Positions 7,838 to 18,532 of a DNA stretch of 64,000 nucleotides are shown one piece after another. A program made the translations under genes and the position numbers. Under the pieces are notes generated by a model, which was given only the letters and a program-made list of their open reading frames with translations, was not told the DNA's origin and ran no database searches. Source of the DNA: Rhizobiaceae bacterium (GTDB lineage Bacteria; Pseudomonadota; Alphaproteobacteria; Rhizobiales; Rhizobiaceae); NCBI GenBank assembly GCA_019635695.1, contig JAHBYZ010000009.1, positions 53,999-117,998 on the forward strand, given 5' to 3'. How positions within the stretch are numbered: position 1 is the stretch's first letter; the number at the start of each line of letters is the position of its first letter.

Positions 7838-9906
7838 ACCTCTCGATCGCCTTCGAGCCGCTGGTGTCCTGGTTCTGGCTGGGCGCGATAGTCGTTCCGG
7901 TGGCCCTGCTGGCGCTCGCAGGCCTGTTGATGCGCCAGCGCGGCGCGTGGCTCCGGGCGCTCGCGGGGGCTGCGCTCGCGCTGGCGCTGGTCAACCCGGT
8001 CGTGCTCGACGAGGAGCGCGAGGCGCTGAAGAGCGTCGTGGCGCTGGTGGTCGACCGCAGCCAGAGCCAGGATATCGGCGAGCGCACGCAGACCACCGAC
8101 GCGGCCGTGGCCGAACTGCAGGCGCGGCTCGCCCGGCTCGGTCAGTTCGAGGTGCGCACCGTCGAGGCCGGCCGCGCCGACGCGCAGGACGACCGCACGG
8201 AAACGCGCCTCTTCGGCGCGCTCGAGAGCGCCTTCCGCGACGTGCCGCCCTCGCGCATCGGCGGCGCCGTCATGGTCACCGACGGGCAGGTGCACGACAC
8301 GCCTGAGGCGGCGCCCGATTTCGGCGGTCCGCTGCATGCGCTGATCGCCGGCGACGAGGACGAGCGCGACCGCCGCATCCGCTTCGAGCGGGCGCCTCGT
8401 TTCGCCATCGTCGGCCGCGAGCTTGAGATGACCTATCGCGTCATCGGCGCGCCGGGCGAGACCGGCACGGTCGACGTTCGCATCTCGGTGAACGGCGAGC
8501 AGCGGGTGATCCGGCAGGCCGTGATCGGCGAGGAGATGCCGTTCGCCACCACGATCACCACCGCCGGCCGCAACATCGTCGAACTGGCGATTGCGCCGAC
8601 GCCGGGCGAACTGACCGACGCTAACAACCGCGCCATCGCCATTGTCGACGGCATCCGCGAAAACCTGCGCGTGCTGCTGGTCTCCGGCGAGCCGCATGCC
8701 GGCGAGCGCACCTGGCGCAACCTGCTCAAGTCCGACGCCTCGGTCGACCTCGTGCACTTCACAATCCTGCGCCCACCGGAGAAGCAGGACGGCACGCCGA
8801 TCAACGAACTGTCACTGATCGCCTTCCCGACGCGCGAACTGTTCGTCGAGAAGATCAACGACTTCGACCTGATCATCTTCGACCGCTACAAGCACCGCGA
8901 CGTGCTGCCGATCCTCTATTACGACTACATCGCCGAATATGTGCAGAACGGCGGCGCTCTGCTGATCGCGGCCGGCCCCGAGTTCTCCGGCGAACAGTCG
9001 ATCGCCCGCACCCCGTTGATGGCGGCGCTGCCCGCCATGCCGAACGGCGACGTGGTCGAGCAGGGCTTCTATCCGCGCCTGACCGAAACGGGCAAACGCC
9101 ACCCCGTGACGCGCGCGCTGGAGGGCTCAGCCCAGGAGCCGCCGCACTGGAGCCGCTGGTTCCGCCTGATCGGCATCGACAATCCCGAAGGTCATGTGGT
9201 CATGCAGGGGCCTGACGAGAAGCCTCTGCTGCTGCTCGACCGCAAGGGCGACGGCCGCGTCGGCATGCTGCTGTCCGACCAGGGCTGGCTGTGGGCGCGC
9301 GGCTTCGAGGGTGGCGGCCCTCACGTGCAGCTCTACCGGCGCATCGCGCACTGGCTGATGAAGGAACCGGAGCTGGAAGAGGAGCGCCTGACGGCCAACG
9401 GTCGCGGCATGACGCTGGAGGTCGTGCGGCAGACCATGGAGGACCAGGCCGGGCCGGCGCAGGTCATCTCGCCGTCGGGCCGCACCTTCGCCATCCCGCT
9501 TTCGGCGGACGGACCGGGCGTATTCTCGGGCTCTGTCGCCGTGGACGAGATCGGCCTCTACCAGGTCGGCAATGGCGACCTCGCCACGCTCGCCCATGTC
9601 GGCCCGGTCAACGCGCCCGAATTTCAGGACGTGGTGTCGACCACCGAGAAGCTGGCGCCGCTGGCGGCGGCCACCGGCGGCAGCGTCCGACGCATCGAGC
9701 GCGGCATGACCGGCGGCGTGTCGCTGCCGGGTATCGTACCTGTGCGCCCCGGCGCCACCGCGTCCGGCCGCGACTGGATCGGCCTGCGCACCACCAGCGA
9801 CAGCGTGCTGAAATCGGTCAGCCGCACGCCGCTCTTCGCAGGCTTCCTCGGTCTCGGCCTGCTGCTCTTCGCCCTCGGCGGCATGTGGTATCGGGAAGGG
9901 CGGTAG
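7834..9906 (+). CDS. Membrane protein with VWA-like and glutamine-amidotransferase-like domains
   Basis: A 690-residue membrane protein. Two N-terminal helices (about 14-34 and 40-57) precede VALVVDRSQSQD (69-80), which keeps an intact MIDAS-like DxSxS (D74, S76, S78). A middle region around 285-400 (LRVLLVSGEPHAG, FDLIIFDRY, NGGALLIAAGPEF) has the fold pattern of class I glutamine amidotransferases but no nucleophilic Cys, so it is likely a non-catalytic domain. One helix ends the protein. ATG overlaps the previous stop (ATGA 7834-7837). It is the last gene of the MoxR operon and presumably works with its three upstream neighbours in the membrane. Confidence 0.8.
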   Translation: MNLSIAFEPLVSWFWLGAIVVPVALLALAGLLMRQRGAWLRALAGAALALALVNPVVLDEEREALKSVVALVVDRSQSQDIGERTQTTDAAVAELQARLARLGQFEVRTVEAGRADAQDDRTETRLFGALESAFRDVPPSRIGGAVMVTDGQVHDTPEAAPDFGGPLHALIAGDEDERDRRIRFERAPRFAIVGRELEMTYRVIGAPGETGTVDVRISVNGEQRVIRQAVIGEEMPFATTITTAGRNIVELAIAPTPGELTDANNRAIAIVDGIRENLRVLLVSGEPHAGERTWRNLLKSDASVDLVHFTILRPPEKQDGTPINELSLIAFPTRELFVEKINDFDLIIFDRYKHRDVLPILYYDYIAEYVQNGGALLIAAGPEFSGEQSIARTPLMAALPAMPNGDVVEQGFYPRLTETGKRHPVTRALEGSAQEPPHWSRWFRLIGIDNPEGHVVMQGPDEKPLLLLDRKGDGRVGMLLSDQGWLWARGFEGGGPHVQLYRRIAHWLMKEPELEEERLTANGRGMTLEVVRQTMEDQAGPAQVISPSGRTFAIPLSADGPGVFSGSVAVDEIGLYQVGNGDLATLAHVGPVNAPEFQDVVSTTEKLAPLAAATGGSVRRIERGMTGGVSLPGIVPVRPGATASGRDWIGLRTTSDSVLKSVSRTPLFAGFLGLGLLLFALGGMWYREGR

Positions 9907-9930
9907 GCGCTTCGTTGATACCATCCTTCG

Positions 9931-9959
9931 GATGGTCTATATCAATGGTATAGACCATC
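9931..9959. promoter_or_regulatory. Inverted-repeat operator upstream of vapBC
   Basis: Perfect 11-base arms (GATGGTCTATA at 9931-9941 and its complement at 9949-9959) separated by 7 bases, ending 10 bases before the antitoxin ATG. Type II toxin-antitoxin operons are usually autorepressed by the antitoxin binding such palindromes. A partial copy (GATACCATC) lies just upstream at 9917-9925. Assignment as the VapB operator is inference from position and symmetry. Confidence 0.7.
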
Positions 9960-9969
9960 GGAGGCGCCG

Positions 9970-10272
9970 ATGAATATTCATCCGAACAAGCCGGAACAAA
10001 AGCAGCCGAAGACAGGCAAGCTGTTCAAGAACGGCCGCAGCCAGGCGGTGCGCATTCCAGCCGAATACAGGTTCGACGGCACCGAGGTTGAGTTTCGCCC
10101 CGGTCCGCTGCCCGGAGAGGTGACGCTGTCTCCGAAGCGTAAGCGTCCTGAGCCGACGGGAAACTGGGATGCCTTCTTCAAGTCTCGCGCCGAAATTCCG
10201 CCCGAGGAACTTGAAGGTTTCATGGAAGATCGGGAGCAGGACGGACAGATACGCGACGATCCGTTCGAATGA
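9970..10272 (+). CDS. vapB: VapB-type antitoxin (AbrB/MazE-like swapped-hairpin)
   Basis: A 100-residue protein. GKLFKNGRSQAVRIPAEYRF (16-35) is the SpoVT-AbrB/VagC DNA-binding signature of VapB antitoxins, and the acidic C-terminal half (PEELEGFMEDREQD) is the usual toxin-wrapping region. It binds its operator through the N-terminus and neutralises the co-encoded PIN toxin. ATG 9970 follows GGAGGCGCC. The stop overlaps the toxin start (ATGA 10269-10272), so antitoxin and toxin are translationally coupled. GC content and codon use do not differ sharply from the neighbours. Confidence 0.88.
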   Translation: MNIHPNKPEQKQPKTGKLFKNGRSQAVRIPAEYRFDGTEVEFRPGPLPGEVTLSPKRKRPEPTGNWDAFFKSRAEIPPEELEGFMEDREQDGQIRDDPFE

Positions 10273-10670
10273 GGCTCTGGCTGTTCGATACGAATGCAGT
10301 CAGCGCAGCCATTCACCGGCATTCGGCGATTTTCGATGCGCGGCTGGTGAAAGAAGGCACGAAGGGCGTGCGCGTATCCGCCATAACCTACGGAGAGATC
10401 CGATACGTCCTCGAATCAAAACCGCAAGCCATCCGGCTGGCGCGCAACGCGGATGATTTCTTCCGCGAGGTGCCAATCTTGCCTTGGACTGAGACGACAT
10501 CCGAAGTCTACGGCGCCCTCCGCGCCGAGATGCGCCGCATCGGCAAAGCGCTTCAGCCGTTGGACATGCTGATTGCCGCACATGCGCTCGAAACTGAGGC
10601 GACGCTCGTTTCCAGCGACCGCGCCTTCCGCTATGTCCCTGGATTGGCCGTCGAGGACTGGACGGCCTGA
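10269..10670 (+). CDS. vapC: VapC toxin, PIN-domain ribonuclease
   Basis: A 133-residue PIN-domain protein carrying all four acidic active-site positions: D7 (LFDTNAV), E43 (TYGEIRY), D99 (PLDMLIAAHA) and D117 (SSDRAF). VapC toxins are Mg2+-dependent endoribonucleases that commonly cut initiator tRNA or rRNA; the target here cannot be read from the sequence. It overlaps vapB by 4 bases. The catalytic set is complete, so the toxin should be functional. The convergent pcaF gene begins 4 bases downstream, which marks the module as a compact insertion between housekeeping operons. Confidence 0.9.
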   Translation: MRLWLFDTNAVSAAIHRHSAIFDARLVKEGTKGVRVSAITYGEIRYVLESKPQAIRLARNADDFFREVPILPWTETTSEVYGALRAEMRRIGKALQPLDMLIAAHALETEATLVSSDRAFRYVPGLAVEDWTA

Positions 10671-10674
10671 GCCG

Positions 10675-11883
<1,209 letters not shown>

Positions 11884-11897
11884 ATCGATAGCCCGGA

Positions 11898-12569
11898 TCA
11901 GACGTTGGGCACGACGAGGTCGCCGACCTTGTCTCCGACCACCAGCGTCGCTTCAGTCACGGCCTGCAGCTCTTCCACGCTGATCGAGGGCAGCTTCTCG
12001 CGCAGCACGAAGCGGCCATTCTTGATGTCGACCACCGCAAGGCTGGTGAACACGGTGGTCACGCAGCCGACGCCGGTCAGCGGCAGGCGGCAGTGCTTGA
12101 GCAGCTTCGGCTTGCCGTCCTTGGTGACGTGGTCGGTGACGACCCAGATCTGCTTGGCGCCGTGGACGAGATCCATCGCGCCGCCAACGGCCGGCACCGA
12201 GCCGGGGCCGGTGCTCCAGTTGGCGATGTCGCCGTTCTCGGCAACTTCGTAAGCGCCGAGCACCGCGATATCCAGATGCCCGCCGCGTACCATGGAAAAG
12301 CTGTCCGCGTGGTGGAAAAATGCGGCGCCCGGATTGGCGGTGACCGCCTTCTTGCCGGCGTTGATGAGGTCCCAGTCCTCCTGCCCCGCCGGCGGCGCCT
12401 CGCCGAAGTCGAGGATGCCATTCTCCGTGTGGTAGATCACCTCGCGGCCGTCCGGCTTGAACTTGGCGATCATCTCGGGAAAGCCGATGCCGAGATTGAC
12501 GTAGGCACCGTCCGGCAGGTCCTGCGCGGCGCGCCAGGCGATCTGCGCGTTGGAAAGCTTGGCGCTCAT
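11898..12569 (-). CDS. pcaJ: 3-oxoadipate CoA-transferase subunit B
   Basis: A 223-residue beta subunit of a class I CoA-transferase. The catalytic Glu sits in HTENGILDFG (E-x-G motif), preceded by NLGIGFPEMI and followed by RGGHLDIAVLGAYEV. With PcaI it moves CoA from succinyl-CoA to 3-oxoadipate. Its ATG overlaps the pcaI stop (ATGA 12566-12569). The same fold serves acetoacetate and 3-oxoacid substrates; the pcaF partner downstream and the divergent IclR regulator support 3-oxoadipate. Confidence 0.9.
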   Translation of the reverse strand: MSAKLSNAQIAWRAAQDLPDGAYVNLGIGFPEMIAKFKPDGREVIYHTENGILDFGEAPPAGQEDWDLINAGKKAVTANPGAAFFHHADSFSMVRGGHLDIAVLGAYEVAENGDIANWSTGPGSVPAVGGAMDLVHGAKQIWVVTDHVTKDGKPKLLKHCRLPLTGVGCVTTVFTSLAVVDIKNGRFVLREKLPSISVEELQAVTEATLVVGDKVGDLVVPNV

Positions 12570-13300
12570 GACTTTGCTCCCGCCTTAGAGGCGCTCGACC
12601 GCAGCAGCGCTTCCTCCTGCACGGCGTCCGCAACCTCGACCACGCGGTCGACGAAGATACCCGGCGTGACGACGTGTTCGGGATCGATCTCGCCCGGCTC
12701 CACCACCCTGCGGGCCTGCACGATGGTCAGCTTCGCCGCCATCGCCATCAGGGGCGAGAAATTGCGCGCTGCCTTGCGATAGGTGAGGTTGCCCTTCCGG
12801 TCGGCCGTCTCAGCCTTGATGAGCGCGACATCGGCCTTGAGCCAACGCTCCTGCACGTATTTGCGGCCCTCGAACTCGGCGATCGGCTTGCCCTCGGCGA
12901 GCTGGGTGCCGAAGCTCGACGGCGTGTAGAAGGCGGGGATGCCCGCGCCGCCGGCGCGGATGCGCTCGGCCAGCGTGCCCTGCGGCACCAGCTCGAGGGC
13001 AAGCTGGCCGGCAAGGTATTTCTCGGTGAAGGCGCGCGGGTCGGACGAGCGCGGAAACGAGCACACCATCTTCGCCACCATGCCGGCGTCGATCATGGCG
13101 GCGATGCCGATCTTGCCGTTGCCGGCGTTGTTGTTGATGATCGTCAGACGGCCCGGGCTGCCTGTCTTCTTGTAGCGCTCGACCAGCGCGTGGATGAACT
13201 CGATCGGCGCGCCCGCCCCGCCGAAGCCGCCGATCATCACATCCATGCCGTCCTGGATGTCGGCAATCGCCTCGGCGATGCCCGGGAATATCTTGTCCAT
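12566..13300 (-). CDS. pcaI: 3-oxoadipate CoA-transferase subunit A
   Basis: A 244-residue alpha subunit of the same CoA-transferase. MIGGFGGAGAPIEFIHALVE near the start is the glycine-rich CoA-binding segment, and the C-terminal half holds the ALIKAETADRKGNLTYR pattern of family I alpha subunits. First gene of pcaIJF, transcribed away from the IclR gene across a 60-base spacer that contains an inverted repeat. Together with pcaJ and pcaF it completes the shared lower branch of the beta-ketoadipate pathway; the ring-cleavage genes are not in this window. Confidence 0.9.
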   Translation of the reverse strand: MDKIFPGIAEAIADIQDGMDVMIGGFGGAGAPIEFIHALVERYKKTGSPGRLTIINNNAGNGKIGIAAMIDAGMVAKMVCSFPRSSDPRAFTEKYLAGQLALELVPQGTLAERIRAGGAGIPAFYTPSSFGTQLAEGKPIAEFEGRKYVQERWLKADVALIKAETADRKGNLTYRKAARNFSPLMAMAAKLTIVQARRVVEPGEIDPEHVVTPGIFVDRVVEVADAVQEEALLRSSASKAGAKS

Positions 13301-13317
13301 CGCTCGCTTCGCCTGAA

Positions 13318-13334
13318 TGTTCGGATTGCGAACA
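13318..13334. promoter_or_regulatory. Palindromic operator between pcaI and the IclR gene
   Basis: TGTTCG and CGAACA (13318-13323, 13329-13334) flank a 5-base spacer. A degenerate second copy of the form TTCG-TA-TGCGAT follows at about 13341-13352. IclR-type regulators of pca genes bind short palindromes in divergent spacers of this kind. Function is inferred from position. Confidence 0.6.
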
Positions 13335-13360
13335 GAAGTTTCGTATGCGATATTCCGTAG

Positions 13361-14167
13361 ATGAACGCTGCCCCCAAGTCAACGTCGGACGAAGGCTCCG
13401 GCCAGCCGCGTCGGACCGATCACGTCGGTTCGCTGGAAAAGGGGCTGGCCGTGCTCGACGCGCTGGCCGCCCACCCGCGCGGTCTGACCCTGACCGACAC
13501 CGCCGAAGCGGTGGGCCTGACCCGTGCGGGCGCGCGACGGCTTCTGCTCACTCTGGTGGCGACCGGACATGCGCGGCAGGAAGGCAGGCTATTCCTGCTC
13601 ACGCCACGCCTGCTGACGTTGGCGCGCTCCTGGCTCACCGGTGTGCCGCTGTGGGAGTTCGCGCTGCCGCACATGCGCGCGGTCGCCGAGGCTCTGAACG
13701 AATCCTGCTCGGCCGCCGTGCTGGCCGACACCGACGTCGTCTATGTCGCCCGTGTGCCCGGCGAGCGCATCATGTCGGTGTCGCTGCATGTCGGCACGCG
13801 GCTGCCGGCATGGTGTACCTCGATGGGCCGCGTGCTGCTCGGCGGGCTGGCGCCGGCCGACCTGCCCGGCGTCCTGTCGCGCTCGAAGCTGGTGCAGAAC
13901 ACGCCGAAAACGCAGACCGATCCCGCCGCGCTGATGCGCGCCATCGCCGACGCCGCGCGCGACGGCTACGCGCTGGTGGACGAGGAACTGGAAATGGGCC
14001 TGATGTCGATTGCGGTACCGATCCGCGAGCGCTCGGGCCGCATCGTCGGCGCCATCAACGTTCCCGCGCAGTCAGCACGCTATACGCCGGCGAAACTGAA
14101 GGCGGCCGCGCTTCCCGTATTGAGAAAGGCGACCGCCGATATCGAGGCGTTCTTTCTGGTGCAGTAG
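13361..14167 (+). CDS. pcaR: IclR-family regulator, probable PcaR
   Basis: A 268-residue IclR-family protein. The N-terminal winged helix (about 24-85) includes SLEKGLAVLDALAAHPRGLT, and the C-terminal effector-binding domain contains VGTRLPAWCTSMGRVLLGG with the Cys/Gly-rich loop typical of PcaR/PcaU/PobR. In rhizobia an IclR-type PcaR controls pcaIJF, which lies divergently 60 bases away here; beta-ketoadipate is the usual inducer in that group. ATG 13361 has no strong ribosome site, which may indicate low expression or a leaderless message. The name follows context and family. Confidence 0.78.
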   Translation: MNAAPKSTSDEGSGQPRRTDHVGSLEKGLAVLDALAAHPRGLTLTDTAEAVGLTRAGARRLLLTLVATGHARQEGRLFLLTPRLLTLARSWLTGVPLWEFALPHMRAVAEALNESCSAAVLADTDVVYVARVPGERIMSVSLHVGTRLPAWCTSMGRVLLGGLAPADLPGVLSRSKLVQNTPKTQTDPAALMRAIADAARDGYALVDEELEMGLMSIAVPIRERSGRIVGAINVPAQSARYTPAKLKAAALPVLRKATADIEAFFLVQ

Positions 14168-14168
14168 G

Positions 14169-14534
14169 TCAGGCGTTAGCCAGCGCGTCGCGCGCCGCCT
14201 TGCGGTGGCCGTCCTTGATATGCGGGCGCACCGCGGCGATGGCCGCCGACAGCACCGCAATGTCGTCGGTGAAGCCGAGCAGGGCGACGAAATCCGGCAC
14301 AAGGTCGGCCGGCATGACGAAATAGCCGAGCGCCGCCAGCAGCGTCATGCGCGCCTTGAAGGGCGTGCGGCTGTCCAGCGCCGCGTAGTAGGCAGCGACC
14401 ACCTCGTCCATGAACGGAACCTTGGCCGCCGCGCGCTTGGCGGTGCGCCAGAAATCGGCGCGCACCTCGCCTTCGGTCGCTTCCGGCTTGCGGCCGAAGC
14501 GGGCGAGAAACTCGTCGAAACGGGTCGTGGTCAT
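14169..14534 (-). CDS. DUF1232 (YkvA-like) membrane-associated protein
   Basis: A 121-residue protein with the DUF1232 core YFVMPADLVPDFVALLGFTDD (about 80-100) and a following hydrophobic segment. The family is widespread, small and of unknown function, with a probable membrane-associated helix pair. ATG 14534 is chosen over a longer frame to 14606 because homologues begin shortly before a helix such as FDEFLARF. It converges on the IclR gene with 1 base between their stops and lies downstream of the ureide operon, but an 85-base gap separates it, so membership is uncertain. Confidence 0.75.
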   Translation of the reverse strand: MTTTRFDEFLARFGRKPEATEGEVRADFWRTAKRAAAKVPFMDEVVAAYYAALDSRTPFKARMTLLAALGYFVMPADLVPDFVALLGFTDDIAVLSAAIAAVRPHIKDGHRKAARDALANA

Positions 14535-14619
14535 CGTGTCGTGGCACCTCCGATGACAAGGATGTGGTGAGGGCCCTGCCCCTGCGCAAGAGTTGCGCTC
14601 TGCCACCCGCAGGAGCGGC

Positions 14620-15215
<596 letters not shown>

Positions 15216-15219
<4 letters not shown>

Positions 15220-15703
15220 GGCAGTTGCACCTCGTAGGGTTCGGCGAAGTGGAATTCCTCGAGATTGTTGCCGTCGCCGGTTCGGTCGACCACGAGAAAG
15301 TCCTGGTTCGCTCCGATCGGCGTCAGCACCGCGTGCCAGCGCCCGCGGGGGTAGTTCACACCCTGACCCGGCGCGGTGATGAAGGCCTGCGGCTCGCCCG
15401 GGCCGTCCGGCGTATCGGCGCACACCACGACGAGAAAGGGGGCGGGCGACAGCGGCACGAAAGCCTGGCTGCCGAACGGGTGCCGCTCGACAAACCGCAG
15501 CGTCAGCGGAAAGTCGTAAGGCGTTCCGCGAAACAGCGACAGGATCACGCGCGCATTCGGCCCGGTCGCCTCGGCGGTGGCAAGGTCGTGGATGCGCTCC
15601 GCTTTGCCGCCGTTGATGTAGAAGCGGTTGGTGCCGGTATCGTCTATCACCTCGCCGAAAGCAGCGAACGCCTCGCGGGTCAGCGGGCGGGCGACGAGGC
15701 GCT

Positions 15704-15707
<4 letters not shown>
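15216..15707 (-). CDS. allA: Ureidoglycolate lyase
   Basis: A 163-residue cupin-fold enzyme that splits ureidoglycolate into glyoxylate and urea, the last ureide step. Diagnostic parts are FGEVIDDTGTNRFYINGG (24-41), RHPFGSQAFVPL and NYPRGRWHAVLTPIG, which match AllA/UGL. It starts at GTG 15707, overlapping the stop of allE (GTGA), and its stop overlaps the deaminase start. Urease, needed for the urea product, is not in the window. Confidence 0.9.
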
Positions 15708-16537
<830 letters not shown>

Positions 16538-16539
16538 GT

Positions 16540-17985
16540 TTACTCCGGAAGAATGTCCTTGAGCCGCAATTCGGCGATGCGCTCCACCTGCCGGCAGGCG
16601 GCGGCAAACTCTTCTGCCGGGTCGTTGCCGATGCGCTGCCCGAAAGCGGCGAGGATGCTCGCCTTGGTGTTGTCCTTCACCGCGATGATGAAGGGGAAGC
16701 CGAATTTCTCGACATAGTCGGCGTTGAGCTTCTCGAACGTCGCCCGCTCCTCGTCGGTCAGAGCGTCGAGTCCGGCCGACGCCTGCTCGGCGGTCGATTC
16801 CGCCGTCAGCCGCTTCGCCTTCGCCAGCTTGCCGGCAAGGTCCGGATGCGCCCTGAGCACGCCCAGCCGCTCCGCCTCGCTGGCCGAGCGGAAGATGCGG
16901 ACGAGCGCATTGTGCAGACCGCCGGCGCTATCATGCGCAGGACCGAGTTCCAGCTCGAAGGCGCGTTCGGCTATCCAGGCTGAATGCTCGAAAATGCCGC
17001 CGAAGCGCTCGACGAAACTGTCGCGGTCCATGCGGCTCGGCCGCAAGCCCGGCAGCCGGTAGGGATGCGTCGCGCGCCAGTGCGCCGCGATCTCGCCGCG
17101 TGTCGGCATCCACACGCGCTCGTGGCCCTGCACATAGTCGATGAAGCGCTGCAGCGAGGCGGCCCGGCCCGGCCGGCCGATCAGGCGGCAATGCAGCCCG
17201 ATCGACATCATCTTCGGTCGGCCAGCCTTCCCTTCCGCATAAAGCGTGTCGAACGCGTCCTTGAGATAGGCGAAAAACTGGTCGCCCGAGTTGAACCCCT
17301 GCGCGGTGGCGAAGCGCATGTCGTTGGCGTCGAGCGTGTAAGGGATGACGAGCTGCGGCTCGATGCCGTTGCCGTGCCCGTCATGGTCGAGCCAGTAGGG
17401 CAGGTCGTCGTCGTAGGTATCCGAGATCCAGTCGAAGCAGTGTTCGGCCGCGCACAGGCGCACCGACCACACCGATGTGCGTCCGAGATACATGCCCTTC
17501 GGCGCCTCGCCGACGACTTCGGTGTGCAGCCTGATCGCCTCCACGAGATCCGCGCGCTCCACCGCTTCCTCGTGGTCGCGGTAGTCGATCCAGCGCAGCC
17601 CGTGGCTGGCCATCTCCCAGCCCGCCGTCTTCATGGCGGCCGTCTGGTCGGGCGAGCGGGCCAGCGCAGAAGCCACGCCATAGACGGTCGGCCTGATGCC
17701 GGCCGCCGTGAACATGCGGTGCAGTCGCCAGAAGCCGGCGCGCGCACCGTATTCGTAGATCGACTCCATGTTCCAGTGGCGCTTGCCGGGCCACTGCGCC
17801 GCGCCGACCACCTCCGACAGGAACGCCTCGGAAGCCGCGTCGCCGTGCAGGATGTTGTTCTCGCCGCCTTCTTCGTAGTTCACCACGAACTGCACGGCGA
17901 CCAGCGCGCCGCCCGGCCATTGCGCGTCCGGCGGGTTGGCTCCGTAGCCACGCATGTCGCGCACATAACGCGGCGGTAATGCCAT
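16540..17985 (-). CDS. puuE: Fused allantoinase (PuuE) and OHCU decarboxylase (UraD)
   Basis: A 481-residue bifunctional protein. Residues 1 to about 305 form a PuuE-type, polysaccharide-deacetylase-fold allantoinase (YEEGGENNILHGD, GWEMASHGLRWIDY, GLHCRLIGRPGR), which hydrolyses allantoin to allantoate. Residues about 318-481 are UraD (FEHSAWIAE with the catalytic His, AHPDLAGK, LTDEERATFEKLN, KFGFPFIIAV), which decarboxylates OHCU to (S)-allantoin. The two activities are consecutive, but the later one is N-terminal. First gene of the minus-strand ureide operon, divergent from uraH-xdhABC across about 180 bases. Confidence 0.92.
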   Translation of the reverse strand: MALPPRYVRDMRGYGANPPDAQWPGGALVAVQFVVNYEEGGENNILHGDAASEAFLSEVVGAAQWPGKRHWNMESIYEYGARAGFWRLHRMFTAAGIRPTVYGVASALARSPDQTAAMKTAGWEMASHGLRWIDYRDHEEAVERADLVEAIRLHTEVVGEAPKGMYLGRTSVWSVRLCAAEHCFDWISDTYDDDLPYWLDHDGHGNGIEPQLVIPYTLDANDMRFATAQGFNSGDQFFAYLKDAFDTLYAEGKAGRPKMMSIGLHCRLIGRPGRAASLQRFIDYVQGHERVWMPTRGEIAAHWRATHPYRLPGLRPSRMDRDSFVERFGGIFEHSAWIAERAFELELGPAHDSAGGLHNALVRIFRSASEAERLGVLRAHPDLAGKLAKAKRLTAESTAEQASAGLDALTDEERATFEKLNADYVEKFGFPFIIAVKDNTKASILAAFGQRIGNDPAEEFAAACRQVERIAELRLKDILPE

Positions 17986-18066
17986 GATCTTCCTCGCGGC
18001 CGGCCGCTGCCGGCCCTCCTTTCCTTAGCTATGACAGAGAAAAGCCCGTCTATTCCCCTGGCAAAA

Positions 18067-18080
18067 TTTGAAAGTCTTTC
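18067..18080. promoter_or_regulatory. Candidate regulator site in the puuE-uraD / uraH divergent promoter region
   Basis: The motif TTTGAAAGTC (18067-18076) is part of an 11-base palindrome GAAAG-T-CTTTC (18070-18080). The same 10-mer occurs in the LysR-puuD spacer at 26340-26349. It sits between two divergent purine-degradation operons, about 85 bases before uraH, so a shared regulator site is plausible but unproven. Confidence 0.45.
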
Positions 18081-18164
18081 TGGACCGTTCCCGCGCGCGC
18101 GGGCTTATGCAAAGCTCACGATTGGCCGAATATCGCGGCCAGGCAAGCGGGAAGCGAGCAGAGC

Positions 18165-18530
18165 ATGGCGGATGCACAGGGCGGACGGCTGACCACTCAC
18201 GTGCTCGACACCGCGACCGGCAAGCCGGCGACCGGGCTCAAGATCGCGCTCTATCGCGTCAGCGGAAATTCTCACAGGAAGCTCAAGGACGTCGTCACCA
18301 ACGCCGACGGCCGCTGCGACGCGCCGCTTCTCGCCGGCAAGGAGTTCAGGACCGGCCAGTACGAGCTGATCTTCTTCGCCGGCGACTATTTCCGTGCGCT
18401 CGGACTGAAACTGCCCGACCCGATGTTCCTCGACAACGTGCCGATACGCTTCGGCATGGCTGGGGAGACGCATTACCACGTGCCGCTTCTCATCTCGCCC
18501 TACGGCTATTCCACCTACCGGGGGAGCTGA
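18165..18530 (+). CDS. uraH: 5-hydroxyisourate hydrolase
   Basis: A 121-residue transthyretin-like enzyme that converts 5-hydroxyisourate to OHCU after urate oxidation. It ends with the C-terminal tetrapeptide YRGS that separates HIU hydrolases from transthyretins, and carries [17 protein letters not shown] with the active-site His near the N-terminus. No periplasmic signal is seen, so it is cytosolic. First gene of the uraH-xdhABC operon; the next gene starts 2 bases after its stop. Confidence 0.93.
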   Translation: MADAQGGRLTTHVLDTATGKPATGLKIALYRVSGNSHRKLKDVVTNADGRCDAPLLAGKEFRTGQYELIFFAGDYFRALGLKLPDPMFLDNVPIRFGMAGETHYHVPLLISPYGYSTYRGS

Positions 18531-18532
18531 AT

